Positions 7,892 to 14,230 of a stretch of DNA of 17,768 bases are shown here, one piece after another; positions within the stretch are counted from its first letter, which is position 1, and each line of letters opens with the position of its first letter. The notes under the pieces were generated by a model that saw only the letters and a program-made list of their open reading frames with translations, did no database searches and was not told the origin of the DNA. Both the position numbers and the translations under genes were made by a program. The stretch is from Treponema sp. (lineage in GTDB: Bacteria > Spirochaetota > Spirochaetia > Treponematales > Breznakiellaceae). Where the stretch lies: contig JAIRMT010000079.1 of the NCBI GenBank assembly GCA_031258505.1, positions 1-17,768 on the forward strand, written 5' to 3'.

Positions 7892-8076
7892 TATGCGCCT
7901 TATGTTATGGAGCGGGTTAATGAAGCCGTGTATGTTGCTGGCGTATCGGGAGTATCGTTTATAAATCCGTGGGTCAAGTTTAGGCGTCTAGGCGCGGGAC
8001 ATGCGTGTCTAGGCGCGGGAGAACAGAGACATAAATGGCTAATACAGTCTTCTCACGCCGGGAGCAGGGGAAGTTC
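7892..8076. other. Intergenic stretch with a short direct repeat
   Basis: No supported gene is seen; a plus-strand frame starting in the last array unit has no Shine-Dalgarno and no protein-like features. GTCTAGGCGCGGGA occurs twice, at 7986-7999 and 8007-8020, a 21-bp period. Confidence 0.5.
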
Positions 8077-8132
8077 TATGCGTTTATCCTATGTCTAAAG
8101 CTAGGATAAACGTATAGAAATCAGCCGGTTCG
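8077..8132. repeat. Dispersed palindromic repeat, full copy
   Basis: TATGCGTTTATCCT (8077-8090) and AGGATAAACGTATA (8103-8116) form a 14-bp stem with one G-T type mismatch around a 12-nt loop. They are followed by GAAATCAGCCGGTTCG. The right half recurs at 6991-7029, and the left half plus loop recurs at 8466-8490. The three copies in 1.5 kb suggest a small repeat family, but no boundaries or encoded function are evident. Confidence 0.75.
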
Positions 8133-8143
8133 TGGAAGCAGGG

Positions 8144-8206
8144 CTTAGAGCGTCTCTAAGCTATGGCTTAGAGTGTCTCTAAGGGAAGGCTTAGAGCGTC
8201 TCTAAG
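8144..8206. repeat. Array C: three 23-bp units with dyad core
   Basis: CTTAGAG and CTCTAAG arms around CGT or TGT begin at 8144, 8167 and 8190. The spacers are CTATGG and GGAAGG, giving an exact 23-bp period. The array interrupts the otherwise matching tail of the dispersed repeat when compared with 7030-7063. The primary sequence is unrelated to arrays A and B although the layout is the same. Confidence 0.85.
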
Positions 8207-8462
8207 GCAGGAGGCTCTGAATAGCCTGGTCGTTAAGCAGCTTGAACATGGTCTCGCTATGCTCCTCAAATCCCAGCAAAAGCGTATACCGCAGCTCTCG
8301 CCAACGAGTACCGCATCTCATCCCTTTCACACTCTGTACCATTGACAATATCGCCAGAGCTGACTGTTTTATCGTTTGCAGATTTTGCGCCTCATGCTTC
8401 CTCATCGTCGTATTCTGGTCGTCTTGAACGCGTCTATAGCTGCATGGGAGAATGTCTGGGGA
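8202..8462 (-). pseudogene. Probable transposase C-terminal remnant (ISAs1-like)
   Basis: The minus-strand frame from about 8462 to the stop at 8202 contains VQDDQNTTMRKHEAQNLQTI, then KQSALAILSM. This fits the C-terminal pattern of ISAs1/H-repeat transposases (acidic pair, basic run, A-x-NL-x2-I, then AL-x-IL). The catalytic DDE region is missing, and the frame is closed upstream by TAA at 8463-8465. An internal ATG at 8405 gives a 67-residue ORF with no clear Shine-Dalgarno. It could instead be an unrelated small ORF. No terminal inverted repeats were identified. Confidence 0.4.
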
Positions 8463-8465
8463 TTA

Positions 8466-8490
8466 TATGCGTTTATCCTATGTCTAAAGC
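8466..8490 (+). repeat. Dispersed repeat, left-half copy
   Basis: This 25-bp stretch is identical to 8077-8101: the left arm TATGCGTTTATCCT plus the loop ATGTCTAAAGC. The right arm is absent. It ends shortly before the start of the operon at 8548 and may lie within its promoter region. Confidence 0.75.
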
Positions 8491-8547
8491 AGCGAATCGC
8501 GCTTGAGCGCTCTATTATAGTCAGCCTAACTTGTGTACTATAGCAGT

Positions 8548-9246
8548 ATGACGACGATAGCTATAGCGATGGAACGTATTGAGGAACGTATCCAGCAAGC
8601 CTGCTCCCGCAGCGGCAGGGAACGCTCTGAGGTGAGGCTTATGGGTGTGTCGAAGTTCCAAGCCCTGCCAAAGGTTGAAGAGGCGTGGAATGTTGGTCTG
8701 CGGCTTTTTGGGGAGAACCGGGTTCAGGAGGCGGCGGAGAAGTTCAGGGGGGTTAAGGCGCGGCTGCCGGAGATAGAGCTTCATCTCATCGGCTCTCTGC
8801 AGCGGAACAAGGCAAAGGCTGCTGTTTCCCTGTTCGACGCCATAGATTCGGTGGACAGAGAGACGCTCATTGATGAGCTTGGCGCGCTTACTAATAGCCG
8901 GGAAACAGCTCTGCCCGTACTGCTGGAACTGCATACTGCTGAAGACAGCAAGACAGGTTTCCCCACTCTGGACAGCCTGTATCATGCAGCAGAAAAGGTG
9001 TATGCTTATCCCGGACTGGCGTTGAGCGGCCTTATGACTGTAGCGCCATTCACCAGTGATGAGCGCCTTATCCGCGCGGCGTTTCGCGCATTGAGCGGAG
9101 CGCGGGATAAGTTAGCGGCGCGTTTCCCTGACTATGCTTGGTCGTGCCTTTCAATGGGTATGTCTAATGACTTTGAGATTGCCATAGAAGAAGGCGCAAC
9201 GCTTATCAGAATTGGAACTGCCTTGTTCGGGGAGCGACATACATGA
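8548..9246 (+). CDS. yggS: YggS/PLPBP family pyridoxal-phosphate homeostasis protein
   Basis: This is a cytosolic PLP-binding protein of the alanine-racemase-N-like fold, about 232 residues, the family's usual size. Family members bind PLP without a known catalytic reaction and keep B6 and amino-acid pools in balance. The PLP lysine is in the LMGVSK motif (K36). Further family motifs are LFGENRVQEA, HLIGSLQRNK (often HFIGHLQ-NK), LSGLMT and the C-terminal phosphate-binding stretch LSMGMSNDFEIAIEEGATLI with RIGTALFG. The ATG at 8548 is chosen because it gives the usual N-terminus. A GTG at 8533 adds five residues, and ATG 8569 would be short. No strong Shine-Dalgarno precedes any of them, which is odd for the first gene of a long operon. 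The TGA stop overlaps the next ATG. Confidence 0.9.
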   Translation: MTTIAIAMERIEERIQQACSRSGRERSEVRLMGVSKFQALPKVEEAWNVGLRLFGENRVQEAAEKFRGVKARLPEIELHLIGSLQRNKAKAAVSLFDAIDSVDRETLIDELGALTNSRETALPVLLELHTAEDSKTGFPTLDSLYHAAEKVYAYPGLALSGLMTVAPFTSDERLIRAAFRALSGARDKLAARFPDYAWSCLSMGMSNDFEIAIEEGATLIRIGTALFGERHT

Positions 9247-9683
9247 AAACGATACAGAAAAGAGTTTCTTCTATTATATTGCTTTTTTTGGCGGTGAGCG
9301 CCTTTCCGCAGACAAAGGCTCAGACTGAGGCGAGTGTTCCGCTCTGGCTGAAAGAACTGCGGCGGGCTGAGATTGTGGCGTTTGGCGCATTCCCCTTTGC
9401 CATGTTCATATCAAGTTTCGGAGTGGATACCTATCGCTTTTTTACCCATGATGGCAATATGCTTTACGCGCCCTGGCCCTTTAACCTTGGGGGTGTGGCT
9501 GAAAAGACGCAGGATGAACTCAAAACCACTGTTACCATAGCAATAGGGATTTCTCTGGCTGTATCCCTGGCGGATTTCATCGTTGTACGCTATAAACGTC
9601 GCAAGCAGCCGGAACTTCCCCCAAATCAGCCCGGTGAAACCCCGATTATCATCAGACAGCCCCTATCTGACACGTCCAGGTGA
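9243..9683 (+). CDS. Small exported/membrane protein of unknown function
   Basis: I do not recognise this 146-residue protein. It has a basic start and a hydrophobic stretch at residues 9-24 followed by FPQTKAQ, consistent with a cleavable signal peptide. Two further hydrophobic segments lie at about 43-60 and 95-115. A soluble stretch between them is rich in aromatics (TYRFFTHDGNMLYAPWPFNL). The tail is basic and proline-rich (RYKRRKQPELPPNQPGE), probably cytoplasmic. Its ATG overlaps the yggS stop (ATGA), and rluD starts 7 nt after its end, so it is translated as part of the operon. The position suggests a conserved lineage-specific membrane protein, but context gives no specific job. Confidence 0.75.
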   Translation: MKTIQKRVSSIILLFLAVSAFPQTKAQTEASVPLWLKELRRAEIVAFGAFPFAMFISSFGVDTYRFFTHDGNMLYAPWPFNLGGVAEKTQDELKTTVTIAIGISLAVSLADFIVVRYKRRKQPELPPNQPGETPIIIRQPLSDTSR

Positions 9684-9690
9684 GGGAAGT

Positions 9691-10629
9691 ATGCCTTCAT
9701 ACACTGGTACTATCGCGGAAAACTTTTCCCTACCGCTTAGGCTTGACCGCTATGTGTCTGAAAGGCTTGGGCTTCTGAGTCGTTCTCAGCTTAAATCACG
9801 CTGTATTGAGGCAAAAGTTAATGGCAAGCTGGTCAAAATCTCTCGTTTGCTTAAAGGAGGAGACTGGCTTGAACTGAACTGGTCTGAAAGCGAGCCGCTT
9901 GACCTTATTCCAGAAAACCTGCCGCTGAATATACTGTATGAGGATGCAAACGTGGTGCTTGTGAACAAGGAACAAGGTATGGTGGTTCATCCTGGGGCGG
10001 GAAACCGGCGCGGCACGCTGGCAAACGCGCTGCTGTTCAGGCGTCTTTGTCTACATGGCGAGCATAGTTCTACGAACCGCAGTTCGCAAAACCTGAGTTC
10101 ACCGGAAAGCCGTCTGGGTATTGTACACCGGCTGGACAAAGACACCTCCGGGGTTATTATCGCGGCGTATAACAACGAGGCGCTGGCTTTTCTGGCTGAA
10201 CAATTCAAGACCCGGCAGGTGCGGAAAACATATATCGCCATTGTGCAGGGAACGCCGAAAGAATCGTCTGGTACTATCGAGACCTATATAACGCGAGACC
10301 CTCATGACCGTAAACGCTTTACGGTATCTACGAACAAGGGCAAGCAGGCGCTCACCAGCTACCGTGTGCTTCGTTCATGGGGTGCGTATTCGCTTGTGTT
10401 GCTTCGTCCCAGAACCGGACGCACCCACCAGTTACGGGTACACCTGCTTCATCTGGGTCATCCCATACTGGGTGATCCTATTTACGGCGCGAGTACGGCG
10501 CGTAATGTAACGCTCATGCTTCACGCCAAAAGTCTTAGAATACTGTTACCCGGCGGCACAGAGCCTCAGACTTTCAGAGCGCCATTGCCGCCACGTTTTG
10601 GGAGTTATTATGAAAGTAATTGTGTTTGA
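9691..10629 (+). CDS. rluD: RluA/RluD-family 23S rRNA pseudouridine synthase
   Basis: The enzyme converts uridine to pseudouridine in RNA. RluD itself modifies helix 69 of 23S rRNA, but assignment to RluD rather than a sister is by overall layout only. From the ATG at 9691 (AGGTGAGGG just upstream) it has 312 residues. An S4 RNA-binding domain lies at about 15-65 (LRLDRYVSERLGLLSRSQLK). The catalytic domain holds the signature HRLDKDTSG with catalytic D149, preceded by MVVHPGAG, and later RTGRTHQLRVHL and HPILGDPIYG. Between ANALLFRR and the catalytic motif it carries about 14 extra residues, including an SSxNx-type repeat (about 126-138), relative to E. coli RluD. The longer frame upstream of 9691 overlaps the preceding gene and is not needed. 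The end overlaps the next gene by 20 nt. Confidence 0.9.
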   Translation: MPSYTGTIAENFSLPLRLDRYVSERLGLLSRSQLKSRCIEAKVNGKLVKISRLLKGGDWLELNWSESEPLDLIPENLPLNILYEDANVVLVNKEQGMVVHPGAGNRRGTLANALLFRRLCLHGEHSSTNRSSQNLSSPESRLGIVHRLDKDTSGVIIAAYNNEALAFLAEQFKTRQVRKTYIAIVQGTPKESSGTIETYITRDPHDRKRFTVSTNKGKQALTSYRVLRSWGAYSLVLLRPRTGRTHQLRVHLLHLGHPILGDPIYGASTARNVTLMLHAKSLRILLPGGTEPQTFRAPLPPRFGSYYESNCV

Positions 10630-11230
10630 TTATGGCGGGGTGATTTCCTACCTGCCGACAGCTTCGGATTGGAAAGAGATTGCCTCTCTGGGCTGTATTG
10701 ACGTAGCCACGCTGAACAGGTTTTCTGGGCAGCTTCGAGGCGAGTATGATCGCGGAACCTTTTCCTGTGAGGAATACTACCAAATGGTACTCAAGTTTGC
10801 GGGCGTATCGTCAGAATCGCTGTGGCCTGCGCGTATCATGCAAATGGCGGCGCTTGACGAAAAGGCTTGGTCTCACATAAACCCAGATACGGTACAGCTT
10901 ATGGAGGACGTGAAGAAGGCTGGCTATACACTTGGCATCCTTTCCAACATGGCGCAGCAGTTTTTGTCGCGGATACGCGCTGACTATCAGTCTGTGTTCA
11001 GTCTGCCAGATGTGAGTATCTTTTCCTGCGAGCTTCGCCTCATCAAGCCTGAAAAGGCCATCTACGAGGCGTTGCTTGACCGTCTCCAGTGCGATGCGTC
11101 AGACGTGGTGTTCTTCGATGACGCGCCGCTAAACGTGGAGAAGGCGCATGACCTGGGGATAAAGGCGTATGTTTGGCAGACAGCGGAGGCAGCCCGCGCT
11201 ACCCTGCTGGAGCTGGGTGTTAGGGTTTAA
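10610..11230 (+). CDS. HAD-superfamily hydrolase (YihX/epoxide-hydrolase-N-terminal-like)
   Basis: A 206-residue soluble HAD protein, probably a phosphatase. Motif I is FDYGGVI with nucleophile D7; the usual second Asp of DxD is replaced by Gly, as in YihX and the soluble epoxide hydrolase N-terminal family (FDxGGV or FDxGNV). Motif II is GILSNM, motif III has the lysine in LIKPEKAIYEALLDRL, and motif IV is VVFFDDAPLNVEKAHDLGI. An alpha-helical cap is inserted after motif I. The ATG at 10610 is chosen because GGGAG lies 5 nt upstream; a start 12 nt earlier is possible. It overlaps rluD by 20 nt, indicating translational coupling. The substrate cannot be deduced; YihX itself acts on glucose-1-phosphate. 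Confidence 0.85.
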   Translation: MKVIVFDYGGVISYLPTASDWKEIASLGCIDVATLNRFSGQLRGEYDRGTFSCEEYYQMVLKFAGVSSESLWPARIMQMAALDEKAWSHINPDTVQLMEDVKKAGYTLGILSNMAQQFLSRIRADYQSVFSLPDVSIFSCELRLIKPEKAIYEALLDRLQCDASDVVFFDDAPLNVEKAHDLGIKAYVWQTAEAARATLLELGVRV

Positions 11231-11248
11231 ACTTTAATTGGAGGCGGT

Positions 11249-11980
11249 ATGAGTTTATTTATTACGGCGCTTATTTTTATTTTCGTGGCCATCACGATGA
11301 TTCTGCTTGTGCCAATAGGTCTTCTGGCGTTTATCCTCAGTCTTTGCGGACTACGTAAACCCATGCGTATAATGATATACATGGTTGCCCATGGCTGGGC
11401 GCTTTTACTCATCAAAATTATTGGCTGCCATCTTACAGTGAAAGGTCAGGAGCATATCCCCAAAACTGGCGGGCTTTGCTTTGTGAGTAACCATGCGAGC
11501 ATCTTTGACATTCTACTTATTCTGGCTCTGGTTGGAAGGCCAGTTGGGTTTATCGCCAAGAAGGAACTTGCTCTGATTCCCGTTCTTAACATCTGGATTT
11601 TTTTGATAGGCGGTTTGTTTATCGACCGGAAAAACATACGCAATGCCCTCCACACGATTAACAGCGGCGTTCAACGGATCAAGCAGGGAAGCGCCATGCT
11701 TATCTTCCCAGAAGGCACACGGAGTCGTGGCCATGGCCTGCTTCCTTTTAAGAGCGGCTCGTTTAGGCTTGCTACGCAAGCCGGTGTACCGATACTGCCC
11801 GTAGCTATCACCGGCAGCTACGATGTGTTTGAGAAGAACTATCGCATTGTTGCCGCAGATGTCAGCGTAAGTTTTGCCCCGCCGATCAGCGCAAATGTTC
11901 AGGGGGATAAGCGCAAAGAAATCTCCGATCAGGCTTACGAAACCATCTCAAAACTGCTGGAAGCGCAAAGCGCGCGCTAA
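11249..11980 (+). CDS. plsC: 1-acyl-sn-glycerol-3-phosphate acyltransferase (PlsC family)
   Basis: The enzyme acylates lysophosphatidic acid to phosphatidic acid in membrane phospholipid synthesis. It has 243 residues with one or two N-terminal hydrophobic segments (about 5-34 and a weaker one near 42-58) that anchor it to the inner membrane. The catalytic block I is NHASIFD (N81, H82, D87). Block II surrounds K104-K105 (FIAKKEL), block III is GGLFIDR (121-127) and block IV is FPEGTRSR (153-160). A well-placed GGAGG lies just before the ATG, 18 nt after the HAD gene. It is a typical bacterial length. Other acyl-chain acceptors are possible in this superfamily, but the canonical blocks make the PlsC call strong. 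Confidence 0.9.
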   Translation: MSLFITALIFIFVAITMILLVPIGLLAFILSLCGLRKPMRIMIYMVAHGWALLLIKIIGCHLTVKGQEHIPKTGGLCFVSNHASIFDILLILALVGRPVGFIAKKELALIPVLNIWIFLIGGLFIDRKNIRNALHTINSGVQRIKQGSAMLIFPEGTRSRGHGLLPFKSGSFRLATQAGVPILPVAITGSYDVFEKNYRIVAADVSVSFAPPISANVQGDKRKEISDQAYETISKLLEAQSAR

Positions 11981-12033
11981 AGCGCTTTGTATCGAGCATT
12001 GACTAAGCCGCGTTGAGATGTCAAGAAACAGGT

Positions 12034-12960
12034 ATGCATAATAAGCAGTATAACATTGATAAACTTTATGAGGCGGTTGCGGAAAAGGGACCTGTATGCG
12101 TGGGCCTTGATACGGCGGTAGAGTATGTACCTGTATCGGCGCGGCGCGGCGCGGCGCGGGATGCAGACGCGGTGTTTGACTATAATCGGGCATTGATTGA
12201 GGCGTGCGGCGATGTCGCGGCTTGTTTCAAGGTGCAGATTGCGTATTACGAGGAACTGGGGCTTGCGGGTCTTGAGGTCTACGCCAAAACCTTGAAGTTC
12301 ATTCGTGAATGCGGCGGCCTGGTGATCGCTGATATTAAGCGGGGAGACATAGCGGATACTGCACTCCGCTACGCGCGGGCGCACTTTGAGGGCGACTTTG
12401 AGGCGGATTTTGTAACGCTGTCTCCGTATATGGGTATGGATTCGATAGAGCCGTGGCTGGCGTATGTGGAAACTAAGGGCAAAGGCGCGTTTGTGCTTAT
12501 GCGGACTTCCAACAAGGGTATGCGGGATTTTGAGTACCTGCGCCTGCAAACGGGCGGGCAGCTCTATGATGCGGTTGGGGATAAGCTGGCGGTTCTGGCC
12601 GAGCGCTGCATTGGCAGGTATGCTTATGGGGCTTTTGGCGCGGTGCTTGGCTGCACAGAGCGCGAGGAGGCTGCCAGGATTCGGGAACAGCGGAAAAACC
12701 TTTTTTTCCTTATACCTGGTTATGGCGCTCAGGGTGGGGCTGCTGCTGATGCGGCACTTCTCTTGCGGAATGGCAATGGCGGTGTAGTGAACGCCTCGCG
12801 CTCCATTCTCAAGGCATGGATGAATTGTGCCAGTAGCGCTGACCCCGGTCTTGAGCAGGCGGCGTCAGCGGCGCGGGACGCTGCTATCAAGATGCGGGAC
12901 GCGATTCGCGTTGCAGTTACCCGTACGAGCGAGGTTGCTGCAACAGGAACAGCGCAATGA
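12034..12960 (+). CDS. pyrF: Orotidine-5'-phosphate decarboxylase, long (type 2) form
   Basis: It catalyses OMP to UMP, the last step of de novo pyrimidine synthesis. From ATG 12034 it has 308 residues, longer than the short type and matching the type found in mycobacteria and others. The catalytic motif is DIKRGDIADT with D100, K102 and D105. GLD (24-26), the phosphate-binding PGYGAQGG (228-235) and NASRSIL (254-260) complete the TIM-barrel site. A TTG start at 12013 is possible but gives an atypical N-terminus; the Shine-Dalgarno of the ATG is weak. Four CGGCG tandem copies lie inside (12137-12156), encoding the SARRGAAR stretch. Its TGA overlaps the pyrK ATG, consistent with joint expression for pyrimidine synthesis. 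Confidence 0.92.
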   Translation: MHNKQYNIDKLYEAVAEKGPVCVGLDTAVEYVPVSARRGAARDADAVFDYNRALIEACGDVAACFKVQIAYYEELGLAGLEVYAKTLKFIRECGGLVIADIKRGDIADTALRYARAHFEGDFEADFVTLSPYMGMDSIEPWLAYVETKGKGAFVLMRTSNKGMRDFEYLRLQTGGQLYDAVGDKLAVLAERCIGRYAYGAFGAVLGCTEREEAARIREQRKNLFFLIPGYGAQGGAAADAALLLRNGNGGVVNASRSILKAWMNCASSADPGLEQAASAARDAAIKMRDAIRVAVTRTSEVAATGTAQ

Positions 12961-13829
12961 TCACTGCGCTGTATAAGGCCGCGAAACAAGGTCGCAGCTC
13001 TGAACTGCTTGCAAACACCCCGGTTGCTATCGTGCCAGACAGCATTTTCCGACTGGACTTCGCGTGGAACGGACCAGTTCCTCAAGCGGGACAGTTTTTT
13101 CTCATCAAGCCGGAACGCTCATCGGTGTTTCTGGCACGCCCCTTTAGTGTCATGGGCTGGGATAGACTCGCCTGCAGCGCGGTGTCTGGCACTATGGCGT
13201 CTGACACCAACGGACTCGCCAATGACGCGGTGTCTGAAACTATCGTCCTGCATTTCCTCATTGCTAGACGCGGGACAGGCACGGCGGAGCTTGCCCAACT
13301 TCGCGCGGGAGAGCGAGCGTGGCTTACGGGGCCGCTTGGTAACTCATGGTGGGATAATGGTTCAGCGAAGGCCGACACACCTATTGCCCTGATTGGCGGC
13401 GGCATTGGTATTGCGCCATTGGCAGCGTTTGCCCGTGAGCTGGATAAGCGGGGCAGGCGCGTCTATGACTTCTACGCGGGCTTCAAGTCAGCCTCTTTCG
13501 GCCTTGAATACCTCTATCCCCGTCGCCTGTATGTGGCTACTGAGGATGGCTGTGAAGGACGGTGTGGCCGGATACCCGATTTGCTGCTTCCCCAGAACTA
13601 CAAAGCCGTCTATGCCTGCGGTCCCATGCCCATGCTGAAGGGCGTCGTTGCCTTATGCAAAGCCGCTGCTGTTCCCTGCTTTGTCAGCATGGAACAGCGT
13701 ATGGCTTGCGGTGTCGGCGCGTGTCTCGGCTGTACTGTCAAAGTTCACGGTAACGGTGGTTCGCAGAACCGCCGCTGCTGCACTGATGGGCCTGTTTTTA
13801 ACGCGGAAGAACTTGTCTTTGCTCAGTAA
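12957..13829 (+). CDS. pyrK: PyrK-type dihydroorotate dehydrogenase electron-transfer subunit
   Basis: PyrK passes electrons from PyrDB dihydroorotate oxidation to NAD+ through FAD and a [2Fe-2S] cluster. The 290-residue protein shows the FAD-binding RPFSV (61-65), LTGPLGNSWW, the nucleotide-binding IALIGGGIGIAPL (143-155) and YACGPMPML (219-227). The C-terminal cluster ligands are C251, C256 and C259, with C274 or C275 as the fourth, in MACGVGACLGC and RRCCTDGPVF. About 25 extra residues at 71-97 contain repeated (A/V)S-x-T blocks. The ATG overlaps the pyrF stop. No pyrD follows, so the catalytic partner must lie elsewhere, or this could be a related NAD(P)H-dependent oxidoreductase subunit. 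Pairing with pyrF makes PyrK the best call. Confidence 0.85.
   Translation: MITALYKAAKQGRSSELLANTPVAIVPDSIFRLDFAWNGPVPQAGQFFLIKPERSSVFLARPFSVMGWDRLACSAVSGTMASDTNGLANDAVSETIVLHFLIARRGTGTAELAQLRAGERAWLTGPLGNSWWDNGSAKADTPIALIGGGIGIAPLAAFARELDKRGRRVYDFYAGFKSASFGLEYLYPRRLYVATEDGCEGRCGRIPDLLLPQNYKAVYACGPMPMLKGVVALCKAAAVPCFVSMEQRMACGVGACLGCTVKVHGNGGSQNRRCCTDGPVFNAEELVFAQ
13181..13240 (+). repeat. In-frame short repeat inside pyrK
   Basis: Three 12-bp blocks of the form GGYGTCTGRMAC begin at 13181, 13196 and 13229. Spacings of 15 and 33 bp keep the reading frame and encode AVSGT, ASDT and AVSET. The block core GTGTC-T-GACAC is nearly palindromic. It sits in a stretch that appears inserted relative to other PyrK proteins. 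Confidence 0.55.
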
Positions 13830-13857
13830 CTCTATGCCTAAAGGCAGTGCTTGTAGC

Positions 13858-14160
13858 TTAGACCAATCGCTCGGCTTGTTCTACAAATTTTCTGCTTCTT
13901 CCCGTTTCCGGTATCCTACGGCGGTTTCGCCCTTGTTGCCAAGAGCCAGAGCCGCCATATCCACAGACCTTGATTCCTCGCACTGTACGGCTACGAGATT
14001 GTATATCAAGCTATCTTTATTTCAAGGTTTTACGGCGGTTTTGAAAAACCCGTCGCAGAGCGATGAGATGCGGGAGAGGTCTGCCCAATCCTGCAATGTG
14101 GGGTTTTGAAACAGTCTCAGTTCTTATACTTCAAAAAAATCTGTGAAAAATTATCGAGAT
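13858..14160 (-). pseudogene. Decayed gene of unknown identity
   Basis: On the minus strand, protein-like reading continues through several disruptions. An upstream piece ending FSQIFLKYKN shifts frame near 14125 to LRLFQNPTLQDWADLSRISS and on to FFKTAVKP. An in-frame TGA (plus 14022-14024) follows, after which the same frame continues with KDSLIYNLVAVQCEES, DMAALALGNKGETAVGYRKR and EEAENL. It stops at TAG (13881-13883). One base shift there would extend it to VEQAERLV and a TAA at 13858-13860. There is no good start codon. I do not recognise the family. This explains the roughly 400-bp gap between pyrK and the transporter; the plus-strand frame over it is a shadow. Confidence 0.5.
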
Positions 14161-14163
14161 CTC

Positions 14164-14192
14164 TTGACCTTTTCTGCTGATTATGTTACTTT
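14164..14192 (+). promoter_or_regulatory. Sigma-70-type promoter for the amino-acid ABC transporter
   Basis: TTGACC (14164-14169) and TACTTT (14187-14192) are separated by 17 bp. The predicted start near 14199 leaves a leader of about 32 nt with AAGGAC (14215-14220) before the TTG start at 14231. Confidence 0.6.
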
Positions 14193-14230
14193 ACCCATGA
14201 AAATAGTAAGATATAAGGACAGGCATTGAA

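Noticed and set aside
7877..8098. Plus-strand ORF starting in the last unit of array B
   Set aside because: No Shine-Dalgarno and no protein-like features; it runs through two direct repeats and into the palindromic repeat.
6981..8530. tRNA or other structured RNA gene in the repeat-rich gap
   Set aside because: Hairpins present belong to the repeat units; I found no cloverleaf or known RNA family signature by eye.
8533..8547. GTG start adding five residues to the YggS-type protein
   Set aside because: The ATG at 8548 gives the normal family N-terminus; neither start has a strong Shine-Dalgarno, so this is a preference only.
12013..12033. TTG start for pyrF
   Set aside because: Adds seven residues of atypical sequence; ATG at 12034 fits the family start better.
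14022..14024. Selenocysteine codon in the minus-strand frame
   Set aside because: Other lesions (frame shifts and no start codon) point to a decayed gene; kept only as a point to check.
13648..14109. Plus-strand ORF after pyrK
   Set aside because: It begins inside pyrK in another frame and covers the minus-strand decayed gene; its composition is not protein-like.
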